From positions 200,971 through 264,970 of the forward strand of contig NZ_CADEFI010000001.1 in assembly GCF_902826555.1 (NCBI RefSeq): 64,000 nt of DNA, given 5' to 3'. Source of the stretch: an uncultured Hyphomicrobium sp. (GTDB lineage Bacteria; Pseudomonadota; Alphaproteobacteria; Rhizobiales; Hyphomicrobiaceae). Made by a program: the position numbers and the translations under genes. Each line of letters begins with the position of its first letter. Within the stretch, counting starts at the first letter, position 1. The notes beneath the pieces were generated by a model that saw only the letters and a program-made list of their open reading frames with translations, did not search any database and was not told the DNA's origin. Shown here piece after piece: positions 47,445 to 55,911 of this stretch.

Positions 47445-47777
47445 GACGTCGTCCTATGCCGCGTCTGGCGTTCGGCCGGACGGCAGGCTTCGATGGTGAT
47501 GACTGAAGCTAGCGCGATTCTGTCCAGGCACTGCCGGCGTGAGGGGCGCCTATCCCGCAGTTTGTCCGGGCGTCCCGGCCGTTCGACCTCGCGGGGCCAT
47601 ATCGTGAGGCGGCGGAAAGGGGTAAACTGGCATGCGCCAGGGGTCCCATTTCACCCCGCCCTCCGTGGCGCCACTCGTCCGGAGGGGGGCGGCCCCAATA
47701 TGCTGAATAAGGCCGCAGGACCCCTGGCGTTTCCCTTCGAGCGCCGTTGCCGTTCCACAACAGCCATCACCATGTGA
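47445..47777. other. Divergent intergenic region recQ / outer-membrane protein
   Basis: The region is 333 bp long with no supported gene. It holds a perfect 12-bp inverted repeat, CGCCAGGGGTCC (47635-47646) and GGACCCCTGGCG (47718-47729), 71 bp apart, which could form a long hairpin or bracket a small element. No promoter could be fixed. Confidence 0.5.
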
Positions 47778-48863
47778 TTGCTTTACAGTGTGAATTCCAT
47801 TTTTCGCGATGGGATTGCCGCCGTGGGGCCCGGTCACTGCAAATCGAGTACGGCTTGGGGTGTGCTGGCGTTTGCTCTGGCCGCGCCGGGGCTTTCCGAT
47901 GTCGCTCAAGCGCAATTCGCGCCGCCGGTCACTCCCGTCGGCCCTACCGTGCTCGCGGATCCCTATACACCCGCCGTCAGCGTCTCGACGGTCGGGCAGC
48001 TCGGCAGCGCGGCCGGTGACACCTTCATCGGCCAGCAGCTGAATTTCGGCGCGGGTTTCGGAGCGTTTGTCGGGCCGACCGGGAGGCTCCGCCATACGGA
48101 CCACGATGGCTTGCGCAATGCCGCCACGGGAGCACGGGGCAGCGCGTTCGAGGTCGATGAGGGCTCGGTGTTCGGCAGCGCCAGCGCGGATTTGCCGGGC
48201 ACCTATTGGGGCGGTCGCGTGCGGGTCAGCGGACTTGCGGGCTACGGGCGTCTCGAGCAGGATTCGGTATTGCCGGGTGGATTCAGCGCCGAGGCCGATC
48301 TTGGAATTTTCGGCGCGAGCGTCCTCTGGAGCTCGGGTTCTTTCTATACGTTGTCCCAGATCATTGGTCTCGACGGGGACGCCGATGCCCGCGACGCCAA
48401 CGGGGAGTACGGGTTCGACGTTGCCGGCTATGTGACGAACAGCGTGGTCGGCAATACGTTCGATGCTCCGGCTTCCTGGAAGCTCGATTTGCGCGCCGAG
48501 CTCGGTCATTACGACATCGCCAGCGACCGGTTTCTCATTCCGGGCGCGGCGGAGACGAGCAAGGCCGGAGCCGAGGCGTGGAACGCGTCGCTCACCGGAA
48601 CGCTCTTCACGATCATGAATCTGCAGGGCGGGGTGCTGCGCCCGTATCTGCTCGGCTCTTACAAGCATGTTTTCGATGAGGATATCCGGACGAGCGGCGC
48701 GCTCGCGGGGTCCTATGAGCAGGCTCGGGATTTCGGCCGCGCCGAGGCGGGCTTCGACTATGTGCAAGGCGCCATGACCTACGGTGCGGCGGGGTACGGC
48801 GAGTTCTCGGCGGACGAGGAGACGTACGGCCTCAAGATCGGCGCCTCCGTCAAGCTGGACTAG
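47778..48863 (+). CDS. Outer-membrane beta-barrel protein, paralogue A
   Basis: The frame opens at a TTG at 47778. A GTG at 47823 may be the real start, because the signal peptide (WGVLAFALAAPGLSDVAQA) follows soon after. The mature part is about 320 residues of alternating aromatic and polar strands with GRLRHTDHDGL, FEVDEGSVFGSASADLPGTY and GRVRVSGLAGYGRLEQD, ending GLKIGASVKLD. It looks like an 8- to 12-strand barrel related to autotransporter-type barrels, but no passenger domain is present. It is a tandem paralogue of the gene at 49043. Function unknown. Confidence 0.7.
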   Translation: MLYSVNSIFRDGIAAVGPGHCKSSTAWGVLAFALAAPGLSDVAQAQFAPPVTPVGPTVLADPYTPAVSVSTVGQLGSAAGDTFIGQQLNFGAGFGAFVGPTGRLRHTDHDGLRNAATGARGSAFEVDEGSVFGSASADLPGTYWGGRVRVSGLAGYGRLEQDSVLPGGFSAEADLGIFGASVLWSSGSFYTLSQIIGLDGDADARDANGEYGFDVAGYVTNSVVGNTFDAPASWKLDLRAELGHYDIASDRFLIPGAAETSKAGAEAWNASLTGTLFTIMNLQGGVLRPYLLGSYKHVFDEDIRTSGALAGSYEQARDFGRAEAGFDYVQGAMTYGAAGYGEFSADEETYGLKIGASVKLD

Positions 48864-49042
48864 CGGAGCGCTCGGGGTCCTGTGAAGGTTGCGGTTGCGC
48901 CACATCCCTTGGGAAACCTGGGCGGTAATCTCAAATGGCGCACTAAGGTCGCTTCCGAATCGGCAGAATCATCGTTACGGATTTCTAAATTGATAAGTGT
49001 GCGTACGACCTGATCGATCACCTTTTATTGAGGGATAAGATT

Positions 49043-50143
49043 ATGTGGTACGCGCATGTCCTCAGGACAACGGCGGGTTTTTTCGCATTCGCCATTCTTG
49101 CGATCGCTGTCGTTCCGGGAGCCGCTCAGGCCCAGCCGCATCCTTGCTATCTAACTTACATCGACACCGATCCGTTCTCTCCGACTTACCTTCAGGAGCT
49201 GGTTTCGAACTCGTATAGCGAGTGTCATGAATCAGCATCAGGCGTGTCGGCGGTTGGCGCGAACATCGCAGCCATCGGCGAGTCATTCGTCCAGCAACAG
49301 CTCAACATCGGGGCAGGTATCGCCGGCTTCACTACGCCGACGGGGCGCCTTCGCCATACGGATCATGACGGCCTGATCGAGAAGTCCACCGGAACGCGCA
49401 CGGATGCGTTCGAGGTCGACGAAGGTTCGATCTTCGCCAACGCGAGCTACGATCTTCCGGGAACCTACTTCGGCGGCAAGGTGCGCGTCAGCGGCCTCGC
49501 AGGCTACACCCGGCTCGAGCAAGATCTCGACACTGCCGGTAACTCCACCGACATCGACTCGTTTGTCTATGGCGGCAGCTACCTGTGGAGCCAGGGCTCG
49601 TTCTACAGCATGTCTCTGATCATCGGCATTACGGGCGAGGCCGACGCGACGACACTCGGTGGCGCTGCCGGTGGCGGCGACTATAACTACGACGTGTCCG
49701 GCTACTTCACGAACAGCGTCATCGGCTACACTTTCGATTGGCCTGGAAACGGGTGGAGATTCGATCTGCGCGGCGGGCTCGGCCACTACGACGTGGATAC
49801 CAACCGCTTCAAGTTCGCCGCTACCGATCTCACAATCAAGGGTATCGCCGAGGCGTGGAACGCTTCGATCACGGGCACGCTCTTTACCATCGTGGAGGTC
49901 GACGGCGGGGGTGTCATGCGGCCCTACGTTCTCGCCTCCTACAAAAACGTCTTTGACGAAGACATCAAGGTCAAGGGCGACGTGACGGCAGAGTTCGAGC
50001 AGGCCAACGACTATGGCAAGGTCGAGCTGGGCTTCGACTACGTGCAGGGCATCCTGACCTACGGCGCCGCCGGCTACACCGAGTTCTCGGCGGACGAGAA
50101 CACTTTCGGAGCGCGGCTGGGCGTTTCGGTCAAGCTGCAGTAG
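49043..50143 (+). CDS. Outer-membrane beta-barrel protein, paralogue B
   Basis: The ATG at 49043 has GAGGG upstream and leads into a signal peptide (TAGFFAFAILAIAVVPGAAQA). The 366-residue protein shares with its left neighbour TPTGRLRHTDHDGL, FEVDEGSIFANASYDLPGTY, KVRVSGLAGYTRLEQD, EAWNASITGTLFTI and the end LGVSVKLQ. It differs near the mature N-terminus, where a Cys-containing insert (HPCYLTYIDTDPF, YSECHES) is found. A surface-exposed barrel is inferred. A strong terminator follows. Confidence 0.75.
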   Translation: MWYAHVLRTTAGFFAFAILAIAVVPGAAQAQPHPCYLTYIDTDPFSPTYLQELVSNSYSECHESASGVSAVGANIAAIGESFVQQQLNIGAGIAGFTTPTGRLRHTDHDGLIEKSTGTRTDAFEVDEGSIFANASYDLPGTYFGGKVRVSGLAGYTRLEQDLDTAGNSTDIDSFVYGGSYLWSQGSFYSMSLIIGITGEADATTLGGAAGGGDYNYDVSGYFTNSVIGYTFDWPGNGWRFDLRGGLGHYDVDTNRFKFAATDLTIKGIAEAWNASITGTLFTIVEVDGGGVMRPYVLASYKNVFDEDIKVKGDVTAEFEQANDYGKVELGFDYVQGILTYGAAGYTEFSADENTFGARLGVSVKLQ

Positions 50144-50169
50144 GTCGCGGACAGGATCCGTTAACCAAA

Positions 50170-50203
50170 GGCGGGCATGCGCGGCATGCCCGCCTATTTT
50201 TTT
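50170..50203 (+). terminator. Rho-independent terminator of the outer-membrane protein genes
   Basis: A perfect 11-bp stem (GGCGGGCATGC at 50170-50180 with GCATGCCCGCC at 50184-50194) has a 3-base loop and is followed by TATTTTTTT. Confidence 0.93.
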
Positions 50204-50385
50204 GGCGTCGACGCGCGTGGCGTGTCCCGCGCGGAACAGCGCCGTCAACTCCCTGTGGTGTCAATGGATTAAACATGAGACCGTGTTGAGCGCGCACGAC
50301 GCGGGCTGTTGCGGTCTGATGGTGGTCATTGCTGGTCAGTATGCGTCCGTTAGGATATGCTGCAGACCGCTATTTGGAGGTTCCG

Positions 50386-51069
50386 ATGGCGTTCATTTCT
50401 TTCAAGTCGCGAGCCCTTGCGGGCGGCATCCTGGCCATTGCGTCGCTCGCGTTCTGCTCGTCCGGTCGTTTCGACGCGGCTTACGCGGACCAGGCCGGCG
50501 CACCCTCCGTCCAGGATATCATCGAGGCGCTGAAGCCCAGGAAGACGCGCGGTCTGTCGGTGAAGCCGACGCAGGCCGAGATCGAGCGCTCGAAGACGAT
50601 CGAGGATCTCAAGACCAAAGCCGCAAGCCGTGGGCTCTCGGTCCCTGAGCGGCAGCAGCTTGCCGACGCCGTCAGCGACAAGCCGCAACTCGATTTCGTC
50701 ATCTACTTCGATTTCGGCTCGGCCAACATTTCGAACCGCTCGAAGGCGTCGCTCGACGCGCTCGGCACTGCGTTGCAGGACGACTCCCTCAAGGGCGCGT
50801 CGATCATGATTGCCGGACATACCGACGCCAAGGGCCGTTCGGAATTCAACCAGACGCTTTCGGAGCGCCGGGCGGATGCGGTCCGCAAGTACCTCAGCGA
50901 CAAGTTCGATGTCGGCTCCGATACCCTTACGGTGGTCGGCTACGGCGCCGAACGTCTCAAGGATGCGCATTCCCCCTACGCAGGGGTCAATCGCCGTGTT
51001 CAGATCGTCAACCTGACGGACAAGACGGCGTCGACGAGCAAGCCGCTGAGCGATCCCGGCCATGAGTAG
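50386..51069 (+). CDS. OmpA-family protein
   Basis: The ATG at 50386 has GGAGG upstream, giving 227 residues with an export signal (AGGILAIASLAFCSSGRF). A helical linker (KTRGLSVKPTQAEIERSKTI) leads to the OmpA C-terminal peptidoglycan-binding domain at about residues 105-215: IYFDFGSANISNRSKASLDA, AGHTDAKGRSEFNQTLSERR and YGAERLKDAHSPYAGVNRRV. A Cys near the signal end could be lipidated, but the lipobox is weak. It precedes the caspase-like gene by 31 bp and is probably cotranscribed. Confidence 0.85.
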   Translation: MAFISFKSRALAGGILAIASLAFCSSGRFDAAYADQAGAPSVQDIIEALKPRKTRGLSVKPTQAEIERSKTIEDLKTKAASRGLSVPERQQLADAVSDKPQLDFVIYFDFGSANISNRSKASLDALGTALQDDSLKGASIMIAGHTDAKGRSEFNQTLSERRADAVRKYLSDKFDVGSDTLTVVGYGAERLKDAHSPYAGVNRRVQIVNLTDKTASTSKPLSDPGHE

Positions 51070-51100
51070 GCGGGCAGCTTTCTAGAGAGAGGATAGAGCC

Positions 51101-52117
51101 ATGCGCGCGAGGACCGTATGCCATTCGCTGCTTACGCTGGCGTTACTGCCGCTGATGGCGGCGGCCTTGCCGACCGAAGCGTCGGCGCGGCGCCTTGCGC
51201 TCGTTATCGGCAACTCGACCTACCAGAACGTTGCCGAACTCACGAACCCGCAGAACGATGCGAGCGACATTGCCGAGAAGCTGCGCAACCTGTCCTTCGA
51301 CGTGATGCTGGGAACCAATCTGACGCGCGAGCAGATGCACGAGGCCTTCGAGAAGTTTGCTGAGGAGCTGAAGCCCGGCGACGAGGGTTTGTTCTTCTAT
51401 GCCGGGCACGGCATCTCGCTCTCGGGTGAGAACTTCCTGATCCCGATCGATATGCCGGCGGAGATCAAGGTCGAGGACGAGGCGCAGAGCAAGGCGGCGC
51501 TCGACAGCGCGCTGGTCAACATGGCGGACGTGATCACGCCGCTGCAAAAGGCGAAGCTCGGCATGATCTTCCTCGACGCGTGCCGGAATACGCCGTCTCG
51601 CGAGGAGCTCGGCTTGCAGATCGTGGCGCAGGACGGCGACGCGCGGAAGGTGCGGTCGCTATCGTTCAGCCGTGGCATCTCCAAGGTCAACGTGGCGTCG
51701 ACGAGCGGTGCCTCCGGCATCTTTCGTGCTTACGCGACGCAGCCCAACAACGTGTCCGACGACGGCGGTGGGCGCAACAGCCCGTTCACCAAGGCGCTCC
51801 TGAAGCACCTCGGCACGAAGGGCGTCGATGTGCATCAGATGATGCTCAAGGTGCGCCTCGACGTGCAGACGGAAACCAACGGACGTCAGGTCCCTTGGGA
51901 GGAGAGCGCGCTCACGGACATGTACTACTTCACGCCGACGGCGCCGGGCATGGCCGCGCCGTTGCTGCCGACCTATCGCGACGGTGCTCCGCCTGAGCGG
52001 CGCTCGAAGTCGACGGCGCAGGCGCCGCGCAAGAACAAGGGTTCTGGTGCTCCGCGGCAGGCGCGTCGCAGCGGGCCTCCCCCGGGTATCGGTGTCGGGG
52101 TGGGCGCCGGGCTCTGA
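51101..52117 (+). CDS. Secreted caspase-like (peptidase C14) protein
   Basis: The 338-residue protein has a signal peptide (LLTLALLPLMAAALPTEASA). A C14/metacaspase p20-like domain at about residues 30-270 follows: RRLALVIGNSTYQNVAELTN, catalytic His103 in FFYAGHGISL, catalytic Cys161 in IFLDACRNTP, and FRAYATQPNNVSDDGGGRNS. The tail is Pro/Arg/Gly-rich and probably disordered. Family members cleave after basic or acidic residues; the target here is unknown. Export places it in the periplasm or outside. Confidence 0.87.
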   Translation: MRARTVCHSLLTLALLPLMAAALPTEASARRLALVIGNSTYQNVAELTNPQNDASDIAEKLRNLSFDVMLGTNLTREQMHEAFEKFAEELKPGDEGLFFYAGHGISLSGENFLIPIDMPAEIKVEDEAQSKAALDSALVNMADVITPLQKAKLGMIFLDACRNTPSREELGLQIVAQDGDARKVRSLSFSRGISKVNVASTSGASGIFRAYATQPNNVSDDGGGRNSPFTKALLKHLGTKGVDVHQMMLKVRLDVQTETNGRQVPWEESALTDMYYFTPTAPGMAAPLLPTYRDGAPPERRSKSTAQAPRKNKGSGAPRQARRSGPPPGIGVGVGAGL

Positions 52118-52143
52118 GCGTTCGAGATCCGGTGATGGAAATC

Positions 52144-52178
52144 AAAGGTGCGGGTCCCCGGTGATCCGCACCTTTTTT
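52144..52178 (+). terminator. Terminator of the OmpA/caspase operon
   Basis: AAAGGTGCGG (52144-52153) pairs with CCGCACCTTT (52166-52175) around a 12-base loop, with TTTTTT ending the stem. It lies between convergent genes, and its A-rich left flank may let it act both ways. Confidence 0.82.
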
Positions 52179-52197
52179 GTTGCAGCGGGTGTCGCGC

Positions 52198-53664
52198 TCA
52201 GTTCGCGACGCCGAGGCGCGTGAGACCTTCGCTGCTGCTCGTGGTCGAGCCGTCGAGCTGGAGGGCCTTGCGGTAGTCGCTGATGGCGGCACTGCGGGCG
52301 CCCCGCTTCTCGTTGATGTGGCCACGCGTGTCCCAAATATAGGCCTTGGTGCCGTCAAGACTGACGGCGCGGTTGGCGTCGTCGAGCGCCTTGTCGATGT
52401 CTCCGGCGGTGTAACGGGTCCAGGCGCGGTTGTTCAAGGCGTCTGCGTCGGACGGCTTGATGCGGAGCGCTTCGGTGTAATCGTCGATGGCTTTCTGATA
52501 CTCGCGCTTGTCGTAGTAGGCGACGCCGCGGTGGTTGTAGGCGTCGGCCGTGGGATTGAGCTCGATGGCGCGCGTGTAGTTGTCGATGGCGGTGTCGGGG
52601 TCGCCCTTGTCGCGGAGTGCGCGGGCATACTTGTAGCGGATGATTGCCTGGTCCTCGTTGCTCAGGCCGCCGGTGTCGAGCAGCCCCTTGCAGGCGACCG
52701 CGGCGGTGTCAGCGTTGGCCGTCTCGTCGCAGTCTTTCCATTGACGGGTGAGAACGTAGCGCGAGGCGAGCGGGCTCGGCGTCTTGCGCACGATGTCGGG
52801 ATCGGGTTCCGCGGATTTCTCTGCCGTCTCGATTTTTTTTCCGGGCTCGGGAGAAGTGGCAGGCTCGCTCTCCGATTCGCCGGCGATTGCAGGCGGTGCC
52901 TCGGGCGCGGGCGAGACCGTCGACGAGGTCGGTGCCGGCGCGTCCGTCGCCGTTCGGCTTTCTCCGGGCAGGTACTCGCGCACGTAGAGACCGGCGACGA
53001 CGAGAGCGAGTGCGCCGAGTGCGAGCGTCAGCCCGTGTGCCTTGAGGTCGGGCCGCGGCAGCGTGTTCGGGATCAGCTTAGGTATGGAAATGCTGGGCAG
53101 GGGCGATGCCTTCTCCTCGCTCTTGACGACCACGGTTTCGGGCACGCTGTCCTCGAGCGACAGCGTGTAGGCCTGAATGCGCTCCGGGATATTCTTCAGC
53201 GCCTGGGGACCGGCATCGGCAAATCGCAGCGCCATCTTGCTGGCGACGGCCTCGTGGACCGAGCGCGACACGCAGATACCGCCGGGCGGGGCCACCGATT
53301 CGAGCCGCGAGGCGATGTTGACGCCGTCGCCGAGGAGATCGCCGTTCTCGCGCTCGACCACATCGCCGATGGTGATGCCGATGCGGAAGTTCATGTGCCG
53401 GCTGGTCGGATAGGCGAGATTGCGGGCGCGCAAGCTCTCCTGCACATCGACGGCGCAGCGAACGGCTTCGACGGCGCTCTGGAACTCGGCCAGGATGGCA
53501 TCGCCGGCGGTGTTGAAGATGCGTCCGCCGCCGCGCGCGACGAACTCGGAGAAGACGACCTGATAGCCCTCGAAACGCCGCAGCGTTTCTTCCTCATCCT
53601 CCGCGATAAGCCGGCTATAGCCGGCGATGTCGGCGGCAAGAATGACGGCAATCTTTCGTTTCAC
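52198..53664 (-). CDS. Class III adenylate/guanylate cyclase with TPR repeats
   Basis: I chose the GTG at 53664 (VKRKIAVILAADIAGYSRL), which has AGAGGG upstream; a TTG at 53727 would add 21 residues. The cyclase domain at about residues 1-180 carries the metal Asp in ADIAGYS, then FNTAGDAILAEF and LGDGVNIASRLES. A transmembrane helix at about 210-230 (LALGALALVVAGLY) and a Pro/Ser/Glu-rich linker lead to TPRs at about 340-480 (NPTADAYNHRGVAYYDKREY, then DALNNRAWTRYTAGD). The cyclase domain is cytoplasmic and the TPRs are periplasmic. The signal sensed is unknown. Confidence 0.88.
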   Translation of the reverse strand: MKRKIAVILAADIAGYSRLIAEDEEETLRRFEGYQVVFSEFVARGGGRIFNTAGDAILAEFQSAVEAVRCAVDVQESLRARNLAYPTSRHMNFRIGITIGDVVERENGDLLGDGVNIASRLESVAPPGGICVSRSVHEAVASKMALRFADAGPQALKNIPERIQAYTLSLEDSVPETVVVKSEEKASPLPSISIPKLIPNTLPRPDLKAHGLTLALGALALVVAGLYVREYLPGESRTATDAPAPTSSTVSPAPEAPPAIAGESESEPATSPEPGKKIETAEKSAEPDPDIVRKTPSPLASRYVLTRQWKDCDETANADTAAVACKGLLDTGGLSNEDQAIIRYKYARALRDKGDPDTAIDNYTRAIELNPTADAYNHRGVAYYDKREYQKAIDDYTEALRIKPSDADALNNRAWTRYTAGDIDKALDDANRAVSLDGTKAYIWDTRGHINEKRGARSAAISDYRKALQLDGSTTSSSEGLTRLGVAN

Positions 53665-53795
53665 TGGAGAGGCCCTCTGCCATTCATCAGCACGGCAATT
53701 GTCCCATGATCCGGTCCTGCGGCGCAAGCTGTGCCGGTGCTGGGTCCGGCAACGGATTGGACTGGATCCCTACGGGCATCAGGACCGCGGACGGC

Positions 53796-54215
53796 TCATC
53801 CGCGCGAGCGCGCACGTGGCGCAACGATCTCGCCGTCTTCCTTGGTGAAGGCGCCGATGTCCGGGTTGGGGAGGATGTCGAGGACGATCTCGGACGGACG
53901 GCAGAGGCGCGTGCCGAGGGGAGACACGACGATCGGGCGATTGATGAGGACCGGATGGGCAAGCATGGCGTCGATCAGCGCGTCGTCGGTCCATTCGGGC
54001 TTGTCGAGGCCGAGTGCGTCGTAGGGCGTGCCTTTGCGGCGCAGGAGGTCGCGCGGCTTCATTCCCATGTCGCGCAGCAGGCGGACGAGGGTGGCTCGCG
54101 TCGGTGGCGTCTTCAGATACTCGATGACCTCGGGCACCTCGCCGCTGGCGCGGATCATGGCGAGGGTGTTGCGTGAGGTTCCGCAGGCGGGGTTGTGATA
54201 GATGGTGATGGGCAT
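53796..54215 (-). CDS. arsC: Arsenate reductase (glutaredoxin type)
   Basis: The ATG at 54215 starts MPITIYHNPACGTSRNTLAM, with catalytic Cys11 (Cys12 in E. coli ArsC). The 139-residue protein keeps the anion-site Arg region (NRPIVVSPLGTRLCRPSE), where the second Arg-type positions bind arsenate. The in-frame stretch up to 54311 lies outside the conserved domain. No arsB, arsH or arsR is adjacent, so a general thiol-redox role is also possible. Confidence 0.88.
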   Translation of the reverse strand: MPITIYHNPACGTSRNTLAMIRASGEVPEVIEYLKTPPTRATLVRLLRDMGMKPRDLLRRKGTPYDALGLDKPEWTDDALIDAMLAHPVLINRPIVVSPLGTRLCRPSEIVLDILPNPDIGAFTKEDGEIVAPRARSRG

Positions 54216-54288
54216 GACGGGCGTCTCCGGACTCCGGCGGTCTCTATAGCACGCCATCGCCGCTCGATTGCGAGGACGTCTCCCGCCG

Positions 54289-54326
54289 GAAAAACAAGTG
54301 GCCGCCGGCATCGGAATGCCAGCGGC
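54289..54326 (-). terminator. Terminator of wrbA
   Basis: 54301-54311 pairs with 54316-54326 in an 11-bp stem with one G-U type pair. Read on the minus strand it is followed by ACTTGTTTTTCC. It separates wrbA from arsC. Confidence 0.75.
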
Positions 54327-54352
54327 TACGCTTTTGTCCGCCTCGCGCGCGG

Positions 54353-54955
54353 CTAAGCCTGGGCGAGCTTGGCGGCGATCTGGGCCACATGGCGGCCCTG
54401 GAAGCGCGCGCCTGCAAGCTCGTTCTCGCTCGGCTGGCGTGAGCCATCGCTGCCGGAGATGGTGGTGGCGCCGTAGGGCGAGCCGCCGCTGATCTCCACG
54501 AGCGTCGTCTGACCCTGGAAGGAATAGGGGAGACCGACGACGACCATTCCCTGGTGGAGGAGAACCGTGTGCGTCGAGAGAATGGTGCTCTCCTGGCCGC
54601 CGTGTTGTGTGGCGGTCGAGGTGAATACGGAGCCGACCTTGCCGATCAGCTTGCCCTGGAACCAGAGGCCGCCCGTCTGGTCGAGGAAGTTCTTCATCTG
54701 AGCCGCCATATTGCCGAAGCGGGTCGGTGTGCCGATGACGATCGCATCGTAGCTCGCCAGCTCGTCGACGGTGGCGACGGGCGCGGGCTGGTTGAGTTTG
54801 AAGCCGCTCTTCTGCGCAACCTCCTCGGGCACGAGCTCGGGCACACGCTTGACCTCGGCATGGGCGCCGGCCTCGCGGACGCCATCGGCGACGGCGTGGG
54901 CCATGCGCTCGATATGGCCGTAGCTGGAATAATAGAGGACGAGAACTTTGGTCAT
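54353..54955 (-). CDS. wrbA: NAD(P)H:quinone oxidoreductase WrbA
   Basis: The 200-residue flavodoxin-fold enzyme reduces quinones by two electrons. FMN-binding motifs are [19 protein letters not shown], then [35 protein letters not shown] and [12 protein letters not shown]. The length is normal. It lies 82 bp after the pirin gene in the same direction; pirin and WrbA often serve together in redox stress. Confidence 0.95.
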   Translation of the reverse strand: MTKVLVLYYSSYGHIERMAHAVADGVREAGAHAEVKRVPELVPEEVAQKSGFKLNQPAPVATVDELASYDAIVIGTPTRFGNMAAQMKNFLDQTGGLWFQGKLIGKVGSVFTSTATQHGGQESTILSTHTVLLHQGMVVVGLPYSFQGQTTLVEISGGSPYGATTISGSDGSRQPSENELAGARFQGRHVAQIAAKLAQA

Positions 54956-55001
54956 GGGAGGTTCGCTTTCGGGTTTTTGATTGCTGATGAGGGGAGCGTT
55001 G

Positions 55002-55029
55002 AGGACAGAGCGATTGCTCGCTCTGTCCT
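55002..55029 (-). other. Strong hairpin between pirin and wrbA genes
   Basis: AGGACAGAGCGA (55002-55013) and TCGCTCTGTCCT (55018-55029) form a perfect 12-bp stem with a TTGC loop. There is no T-run on the minus-strand side, so it is more likely an RNA-stability or pausing element than a terminator. Confidence 0.5.
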
Positions 55030-55037
55030 GCCGACGT

Positions 55038-55739
55038 CTAGGCGCCGAGGTCGAACAGGAGGATCTCGGCGTTGTCGTTGGCGGCGATACGGACGTCGTG
55101 CTCGTCGGTCAGCGCCGCACCATCGCCCTGGGCAACCGCAATGCCGTTGACCGTCACCGCGCCGCGCGTCACCTGTACCCATGCCTTGCGGCGGGGGCGC
55201 AGCGTGTGGCTCACCTCGTTGCCTTTCTCCAGATTGGCGACGAAGAGGTCGAGATCCTGGTGGATCGTCAGCGCGCCCTCGCGTCCATCGCGAGCGCCGA
55301 CGAGCTGCAGGCGGCCCTTGCGCGTTTCCACGGGGAAGGACTTTTGCTCGTAGCTCGGCTTGAGCCCGCGCTCTTCAGGCAGCACCCAGATCTGGAGGAA
55401 GTGCACGTGCTCGTCGCCCGACGCGTTGAACTCGCTATGGGTGATGCCGGTGCCGGCGGTCATGCGCTGCACGTCGCCGGGGCGGATGACGGAGCCCGTC
55501 CCGAGGCTGTCCTTGTGGGCGAGCGCGCCGTCGAGCACATAGGAGATGATCTCCATGTTGTCGTGGGGGTGCGTGCCGAAGCCGGCGCCGCCCTCGACGA
55601 TGTCCTCGTTGATGACGCGAAGCTTGCCGAAGCCCATGTTCCGCGGGTCGTAGTAATGGCCGAAGGAAAACGTGTGCTTGCTGTCGAGCCAGCCGAAGTT
55701 GCTGGCGCCGCGCTCGTTGCCTTTGCGAACGGTGATCAT
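55038..55739 (-). CDS. Pirin family protein (YhhW-type bicupin)
   Basis: The ATG at 55739 has GAGGAG upstream; the further 21 in-frame codons are not conserved. The 233-residue bicupin has the metal ligands in [19 protein letters not shown] and [19 protein letters not shown], as in YhhW quercetinases and pirins. The C-terminal cupin ([19 protein letters not shown]) lacks metal ligands, as usual. It probably dioxygenates flavonoid-like or quinone-like compounds. Confidence 0.9.
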   Translation of the reverse strand: MITVRKGNERGASNFGWLDSKHTFSFGHYYDPRNMGFGKLRVINEDIVEGGAGFGTHPHDNMEIISYVLDGALAHKDSLGTGSVIRPGDVQRMTAGTGITHSEFNASGDEHVHFLQIWVLPEERGLKPSYEQKSFPVETRKGRLQLVGARDGREGALTIHQDLDLFVANLEKGNEVSHTLRPRRKAWVQVTRGAVTVNGIAVAQGDGAALTDEHDVRIAANDNAEILLFDLGA

Positions 55740-55814
55740 GGCTTTCTCCTCACTTTCCGGCTGCGCTCGATGCGCGGCCGCTGTTGAGGGAGAAGATGTC
55801 ATTGCTCGTATCTA

Positions 55815-55848
55815 GAACCAATATTGTGAATTTGAAATATATTGGTTC
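55815..55848. promoter_or_regulatory. Inverted-repeat operator upstream of pirin-wrbA
   Basis: GAACCAATAT (55815-55824) and ATATTGGTTC (55839-55848) form a perfect 10-bp inverted repeat with a 14-bp A+T-rich spacer, about 75 bp upstream of the pirin start. The form fits a dimeric redox-responsive repressor. No matching regulator gene lies in the window. Confidence 0.6.
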
Positions 55849-55862
55849 CTGATTGTATCCAA

Positions 55863-55890
55863 TGAAAAGGCCCGCCGGGTGGCGGGCCTT
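55863..55890 (-). terminator. Terminator of the ene-reductase gene
   Basis: AAGGCCCGCC (55867-55876) pairs with GGCGGGCCTT (55881-55890) around a GGGT loop. On the minus strand it is followed by TTTTCATT. Confidence 0.88.
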
Positions 55891-55911
55891 GGTTGTCCTT
55901 TTCGCGGAGGC

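Noticed and set aside
47550..48905. 451-codon minus-strand frame opposite outer-membrane paralogue A
   Set aside because: The plus-strand reading has a signal peptide and a close tandem paralogue; the antisense product has no features.
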